A model generated the notes under the pieces. That model searched no databases. It saw nothing but the letters and a program-made list of their open reading frames with translations, and was not told the origin of the DNA. Below are positions 6,202 through 9,342 of a stretch of DNA of 9,342 bases, piece after piece (positions within the stretch are counted from its first letter, which is position 1; the number at the start of each line of letters is the position of its first letter). Made by a program: the position numbers and the translations under genes. This DNA comes from an uncultured Actinomyces sp. (GTDB lineage Bacteria; Actinomycetota; Actinomycetes; Actinomycetales; Actinomycetaceae): NCBI GenBank assembly GCA_938041695.1, contig CALISI010000026.1, forward strand, positions 1 to 9,342, read 5' to 3'.

Positions 6202-6242
6202 CCCAGGCCTCGTTCCCTGGGTGGAATGGGGTGTCCCACCCC
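6202..6242 (+). terminator. Two adjacent GC hairpins after the membrane-protein gene
   Basis: CCCAGG/CCTGGG (6202-6207 and 6216-6221) form a 6-bp stem with an 8-nt loop. GGGGTG/CACCCC (6228-6233 and 6237-6242) form a 6-bp stem with a 3-nt loop. They lie 12-50 nt after the stop at 6189 and directly before a promoter, the expected place for a terminator. The U tail is poor (only TTGGGG), so termination would be weak or Rho-assisted. Confidence 0.4.
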
Positions 6243-6253
6243 TTGGGGCCCTG

Positions 6254-6282
6254 TTGTTCGCTTCGTGACCGTTTGGTAGGGT
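6254..6282 (+). promoter_or_regulatory. Promoter of the secretion-like gene cluster
   Basis: TTGTTC (6254-6259), a 17-bp spacer and TAGGGT (6277-6282, TANNNT type) lie upstream of the 6321 start. The predicted transcription start is near 6289, leaving a leader of about 30 nt that ends with AAGGAG. No operator-like repeat is seen within it. Confidence 0.55.
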
Positions 6283-6320
6283 CTGGCTTAACAGCACCGA
6301 AGTGGCGTCGAAGGAGCATC

Positions 6321-6671
6321 ATGGTCGGCGATCTTGTCATCGAAGAGGGGGACCTCGAAGTCCTGCGCGACCGCACGAGAGATCTGTCCAGCAGACTGCA
6401 GTCGGTGACCGTCGCGACGGCGGGCGACTACATTTCCTCCGGGGTTGGCGGGAGCCCGCTCGCAGGACAGGGGCGCAGCGCCGGCGAGGTGATCGACGAG
6501 GCGGTCATTGCGCTGACGCGTGACCTGGACGATTTCTCCCAGTCCGTGAACGACTCGATCAACGCGTACAACGCGAATGAGAATGCCACGACGGTGAGCT
6601 TTCAACAGACCGGCCACGGTGGCCCGGCGATGACGATGGACGACCTGCGACGCATGATGGAGGAACAGTAA
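6321..6671 (+). CDS. WXG100/ESX-like small helical protein, putative type VII secretion substrate
   Basis: A 116-residue protein with two predicted long helices (about 8-33 and 53-83) separated by a Gly/Ser-rich turn (39-52), and an acidic helical C-terminal tail (MDDLRRMMEEQ). Size and helix-turn-helix shape fit the WXG100 or EspC/DUF2580-like proteins of actinobacteria, but the turn has no W-x-G. Directly after helix 2 is YNANE (83-87), which fits the YxxxD/E export signal of type VII secretion substrates. There is no Sec signal peptide. The ATG at 6321 follows AAGGAG; the frame could extend upstream to 6231, but that would cross the promoter. Its TAA shares one base with the next ATG (TAATG), so translation is coupled to the hydrolase, as is usual for secreted partner pairs. 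Family assignment is inferred from shape, motif and context. Confidence 0.75.
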   Translation: MVGDLVIEEGDLEVLRDRTRDLSSRLQSVTVATAGDYISSGVGGSPLAGQGRSAGEVIDEAVIALTRDLDDFSQSVNDSINAYNANENATTVSFQQTGHGGPAMTMDDLRRMMEEQ

Positions 6672-8353
6672 TGGCGACCTGGGCGGACATTCAGAGCTGG
6701 GACCACAACGCCATCATCGAGGCCGCGGACCTCATCGAAGCCGAGGTGCGCGAGGCGCGCGAGATCATCGCCGACCTCGAGCACGCCGCGAACGACATCC
6801 GATCTCAGGGCGAGGGGCCTGACCGTATGCGCCAGCGGCTCACCGAGATCCAGGACAAGCTGGACTCGCGCCTCAACGAACTCACCGAATACGCGCTGGC
6901 CACCGCAGAGCTGCACGGGTACGTGAGTCGGGTGGTGGCTATCCGCGAGTCGGCGTACGAGGTCGCGGCAGAGTTGAACTATCAAATCCCGGAGGATGGC
7001 ACGATTGTTAATCGTGGTGCCACTCGGGAGGAGCCTAGTCCTAGTGAGGTCTTGAAATATGTTGATTTGAGTGCCTGTATCTCCGAGGCAGTGAAACTGG
7101 CGACGGAAGCCGAGGAAACGGTGGGACCACGCTATCAGGCGTTGGCCAACGGCCAGTATGTCCTGGCCGAGGGACGGCATTCGGAGTCCGCGGGCCTGGC
7201 AAACGACGCCGACCCCTCGTGGACCCCCGAGCAGGTCTCCGTGTGGTGGCGGCTGCTCTCCGATTCCGAGCGCGAGGCGCTCATCAACAAGGATCCCGAG
7301 AAGTACGGCAACCTGGATGGCATCGACATGGCCTCGCGAGCCAAGGAAAATGAGCTTGTGCTCCTGGGGCCCAAGGACGCGGCGGGACAGCACATCCCCG
7401 GAGGTGGGTTGCTGGGGCAAGCCGAGCGAGACCTCGCGGACGCAGAAGAAGCGGTTGCCAGGGCACAGAGAGCGGGCTCATTGGGCCCGCAGCACCTTGC
7501 TGAGCTCATCCAGAAGAGGGATGACGCCCAGAAGCGCGTAGCTGATCTGACGGCTCTCCGTGAGCAGATGAGAGACCCAGAAGTGACGCTCGTTGCCTTG
7601 CAGCCGGGTAAAACGGGAGAGAACGTTCGCGCCGCACTCGCGATTGGGGACGTGGATAACGCTGATCACGTCGCGACACTCGTTCCAGGGCGAACGACCA
7701 ACTGTCGTGACTCTTCGGCTGACAATGTGACGTACGCAAAGAACCTGAGGCAAGCGGCAGTCGATCAGGGAAAAATCGGTGCGAGCAAGGTCGCGACCAT
7801 CGCCTGGATGAACTACCACGCTCCGCAGGGTGGGCCTGATGCGGAAGTCGCGATGGCTAGCCTTGCCCGAGAGGGCGCAGATCCTCTGAGGAAATTCGCG
7901 ACGGGCATCCACTCGTGGCGCAGCGAGCGAGGAATGGACGTACACCAGAGCATCATCCCGCATTCGTACGGGTCAACGACTGCGGGCATCGCGATGCGTG
8001 ACATCGGCAAGGATGTCGTCGACGACTTCGCGTACACGGGTTCTCCCGGTGCCGGCGTCGCATCGGTGGGAACGCTCGGTGTTGATAAGGATCATGTCTG
8101 GGTGTCTGGTATTACTCACCTTGACTGGGTGAGAGGAATGGGACCGGACGAAGACTTCGGGCGTAACCCGGAGCAGCTGGAAGGGATTGGCCACCTGTCA
8201 GGAGACGCAAGCGGGGCTAAGGGCTACGAAGCCGGCTTTAAAGGTGACCCATTTGATAACCACTCAATGTACTTCGTTGCGCCTAAGGAAGGCCAAGACA
8301 ATCGTGTGCTGGATGACCTCGGCCGAGTGATTGCTGGGAAAAAGACGCGATGA
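6671..8353 (+). CDS. DUF1023-type alpha/beta hydrolase with WXG-like N-terminal domain
   Basis: A 560-residue protein. The N-terminus (MATWADIQSW, then long helices to about 105) resembles the WXG-like helical module that heads DUF1023 proteins. The middle has the family block VSVWWRLLSDSEREALINKD...GNLDG (189-217), then a charged coiled coil (about 250-301). The hydrolase domain follows: LAIGDVDNADHVATLVPG (323-340), a WMNYHAP loop (379-385), the nucleophile elbow PHSYGST (430-436) with Ser432, DDFAYTGSPGAGV (451-463) with a likely acid residue, and His531 in NHSMYF. The elbow is unusual: the Gly two residues before the Ser is Pro430, giving P-x-S-x-G. No signal peptide, so export would depend on the upstream helical partner. 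It overlaps that gene by 1 nt and the downstream lipoprotein by 4 nt. Codon use shifts along the gene, with lower-GC wobble positions around 6970-7090 and after about 7530. Substrate unknown. Confidence 0.88.
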   Translation: MATWADIQSWDHNAIIEAADLIEAEVREAREIIADLEHAANDIRSQGEGPDRMRQRLTEIQDKLDSRLNELTEYALATAELHGYVSRVVAIRESAYEVAAELNYQIPEDGTIVNRGATREEPSPSEVLKYVDLSACISEAVKLATEAEETVGPRYQALANGQYVLAEGRHSESAGLANDADPSWTPEQVSVWWRLLSDSEREALINKDPEKYGNLDGIDMASRAKENELVLLGPKDAAGQHIPGGGLLGQAERDLADAEEAVARAQRAGSLGPQHLAELIQKRDDAQKRVADLTALREQMRDPEVTLVALQPGKTGENVRAALAIGDVDNADHVATLVPGRTTNCRDSSADNVTYAKNLRQAAVDQGKIGASKVATIAWMNYHAPQGGPDAEVAMASLAREGADPLRKFATGIHSWRSERGMDVHQSIIPHSYGSTTAGIAMRDIGKDVVDDFAYTGSPGAGVASVGTLGVDKDHVWVSGITHLDWVRGMGPDEDFGRNPEQLEGIGHLSGDASGAKGYEAGFKGDPFDNHSMYFVAPKEGQDNRVLDDLGRVIAGKKTR

Positions 8354-9036
8354 CGAAAAAGAAAGTGCTGTCCCGTGTGGCTGCCCTGTCGGCGTCCTGC
8401 CTGCTGGCGGCGTGTGTTCCGGGGCTGTCGGATGATGCTGGCCTGTATTTTGGGCGCGGCAGCGGGAGTATCCCGATCTCGGAGGGTCAGACGACGGAGG
8501 TTCACATCAGGGATACCCTGCCCCGGTATCTAGGCATCATCGAGGAGGTCGTCGTCAAGTCCGGTGGCGTTGTAGGTATGAACGGCAAGAATCGAGTTGA
8601 TGGTTGTGCGACGAAGGACACGACCGACATGGATATCCATTGGACTTCGATGGTCATTCCCGCGATTGATTATGAGGATCTGCGTCGGATGGTTATCGCG
8701 GGCGCTCAGCGTAACGGTTTCGCATATTCGTGGGATCCGGAACGCGACGGTAAGCTCAACACGCGGAGTGTTACCGTCGGGGATGGCTATGGGAATAGTC
8801 TGAGTTTCTATCACCACGAGGCTGCGGGTGGTATTGTCATTAGTTTGTATTCGGGGTGTATGTTCCCATCCCAGCCTCTCGACCCGGACATCCCGCGCTG
8901 GTCCTATCCGCTGCCTAGCCCCGAAGAGATGTTTCCGCACCTGAGGATCGTGGAGGCCTTCGACGATAACGGCGACGAGAATCCTGAGTTGCGGCCGCAG
9001 TCGGGGGTTCAGTCTGGAGCGCAGACGGGGGAATGA
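8350..9036 (+). CDS. Lipoprotein of unknown function, hydrolase-linked
   Basis: A 228-residue predicted lipoprotein. The signal peptide has a KKK start, a short hydrophobic core and a lipobox LLAAC with Cys22 as the lipidated residue, so the protein should be anchored outside the cytoplasmic membrane. The mature part has a conserved-looking block SGG...C (71-86) followed by a strand/loop ending TSMVIPA (99-105), then an amphipathic helix (108-121), beta-like segments (138-165) and a second Cys (170, SLYSGC). Cys86 and Cys170 might pair. The tail is acidic and then Gln/Gly/Ser-rich, and probably disordered. The ATG overlaps the hydrolase stop (ATGA), so the two are coupled. It resembles the next gene's product over residues 71-105. 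The family may be DUF4853-like, but I cannot confirm that. Wobble positions are lower in GC than in the left half of the window. Confidence 0.82.
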   Translation: MTKKKVLSRVAALSASCLLAACVPGLSDDAGLYFGRGSGSIPISEGQTTEVHIRDTLPRYLGIIEEVVVKSGGVVGMNGKNRVDGCATKDTTDMDIHWTSMVIPAIDYEDLRRMVIAGAQRNGFAYSWDPERDGKLNTRSVTVGDGYGNSLSFYHHEAAGGIVISLYSGCMFPSQPLDPDIPRWSYPLPSPEEMFPHLRIVEAFDDNGDENPELRPQSGVQSGAQTGE

Positions 9037-9038
9037 AC

Positions 9039-9342
9039 ATGACAAAGAAATGGACTCCAGCACGTGTGGGTGCGTGGTGCGTCGTGGTGGTCACGGTGCT
9101 CGTCGTCTGCTGGATGGCGTTGATGTGGTTCGGCGGCATCGTGCCTTTTCGTGATCGTCAACCCCTTGAGACGTATGTTGATGAGAAGCTGCCGAAGGTT
9201 TCGCAGATTGCCGCGCAGGTGGCCGCCGAGTCGGGCGGTGAGCTGACGGTGATGGGCTTGCCGTATGTGCAGGTGTGTGGTAGTGGTGATACTCAGGGGT
9301 ATCGGGTGGTTGGCTACACCACGGTGGCTCCGTCGATGTCCT
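9039..9342 (+). CDS. Membrane-anchored relative of the lipoprotein, 3' end outside the window
   Basis: The frame is open from the ATG at 9039 to the right edge (101 complete codons). It starts 2 nt after the lipoprotein stop, so it belongs to the same unit. The protein begins MTKK like its neighbour, then has one membrane helix (about 11-33) with no lipobox Cys, and an extracellular domain. ESGGELTVMG...VQVCGSG (64-82) and the following GYTTVAP (92-98) line up with the lipoprotein's SGG...GC and TSMVIPA segments, and the SGG-to-Cys distance is the same (15 residues). It therefore looks like a diverged duplicate that swapped lipid anchoring for a transmembrane anchor. No ribosome-binding site beyond GGGGGAATGAAC is obvious, so coupling to the previous stop is likely. 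Function unknown. Confidence 0.75.
   Translation, partial: MTKKWTPARVGAWCVVVVTVLVVCWMALMWFGGIVPFRDRQPLETYVDEKLPKVSQIAAQVAAESGGELTVMGLPYVQVCGSGDTQGYRVVGYTTVAPSMS

Noticed and set aside
6231..6320. Longer start for the 116-aa protein at 6231
   Set aside because: The extension crosses the promoter and a hairpin, and the ATG at 6321 has AAGGAG directly upstream.
1..9342. tRNA, rRNA, CRISPR arrays, transposase genes or attachment sites
   Set aside because: I saw no cloverleaf sequences, no regularly spaced repeats with unique spacers, no transposase-like protein and no terminal inverted repeats with target duplications.

Overview
This is a high-GC actinobacterial window. The strong G/C bias at third codon positions, the CsoR-type copper regulator, a leaderless-looking promoter and a WXG100-like/DUF1023 hydrolase pair all fit Actinomycetota. 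An oral or commensal Actinomycetaceae member (Actinomyces/Schaalia-like) is my best guess, but that is inference and no marker gene is present.

Layout. (1) Positions 1-328, minus strand: the N-terminal third of an MFS transporter running off the left edge, with a good promoter (TTGCCA-17-TATGAT) upstream. (2) 405-709: an intergenic stretch holding a cluster of degenerate repeats, one of which contains a parS-like palindrome. (3) 710-3917, minus strand: a copper-efflux operon csoR-copZ-copA. csoR is driven by a promoter whose 17-bp spacer is a CsoR-type operator and whose -10 lies 7 nt from the ATG, so the mRNA start should be leaderless. A strong hairpin with a short U-rich tail lies between copZ and copA, and a second CsoR-box-like inverted repeat overlaps the copA ribosome-binding site. 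(4) 4064-6189, plus strand: a two-gene, ATGA-overlapping unit of a predicted alpha/beta hydrolase and a single-pass membrane protein of unknown function. (5) 6254-9342, plus strand: a promoter followed by four tightly packed genes: a 116-aa helical protein with a type VII secretion-like YxxxE signal, a 560-aa protein with a WXG-like N-terminus and a DUF1023-type hydrolase domain, a lipoprotein, and a membrane-anchored relative of that lipoprotein cut off by the window end.

The most unusual feature is the copper ATPase. It has no N-terminal metal-binding domain. Its single HMA (MTCASC) domain is instead spliced into the cytoplasmic catalytic loop, at the hairpin where the nucleotide-binding domain returns to the phosphorylation domain, and is flanked by Pro/Ala-rich and Gly/Thr/Pro-rich linkers. 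Copper binding could therefore act directly on the ATP-binding domain.

How the parts work together: CsoR would be released by Cu(I), CopZ would carry Cu(I), and CopA would pump it out. The right-hand genes look like a secreted hydrolase system: small helical partner plus large hydrolase, each step coupled by overlapping start and stop codons, with two surface-anchored accessory proteins. Its biochemical role cannot be read from the sequence.
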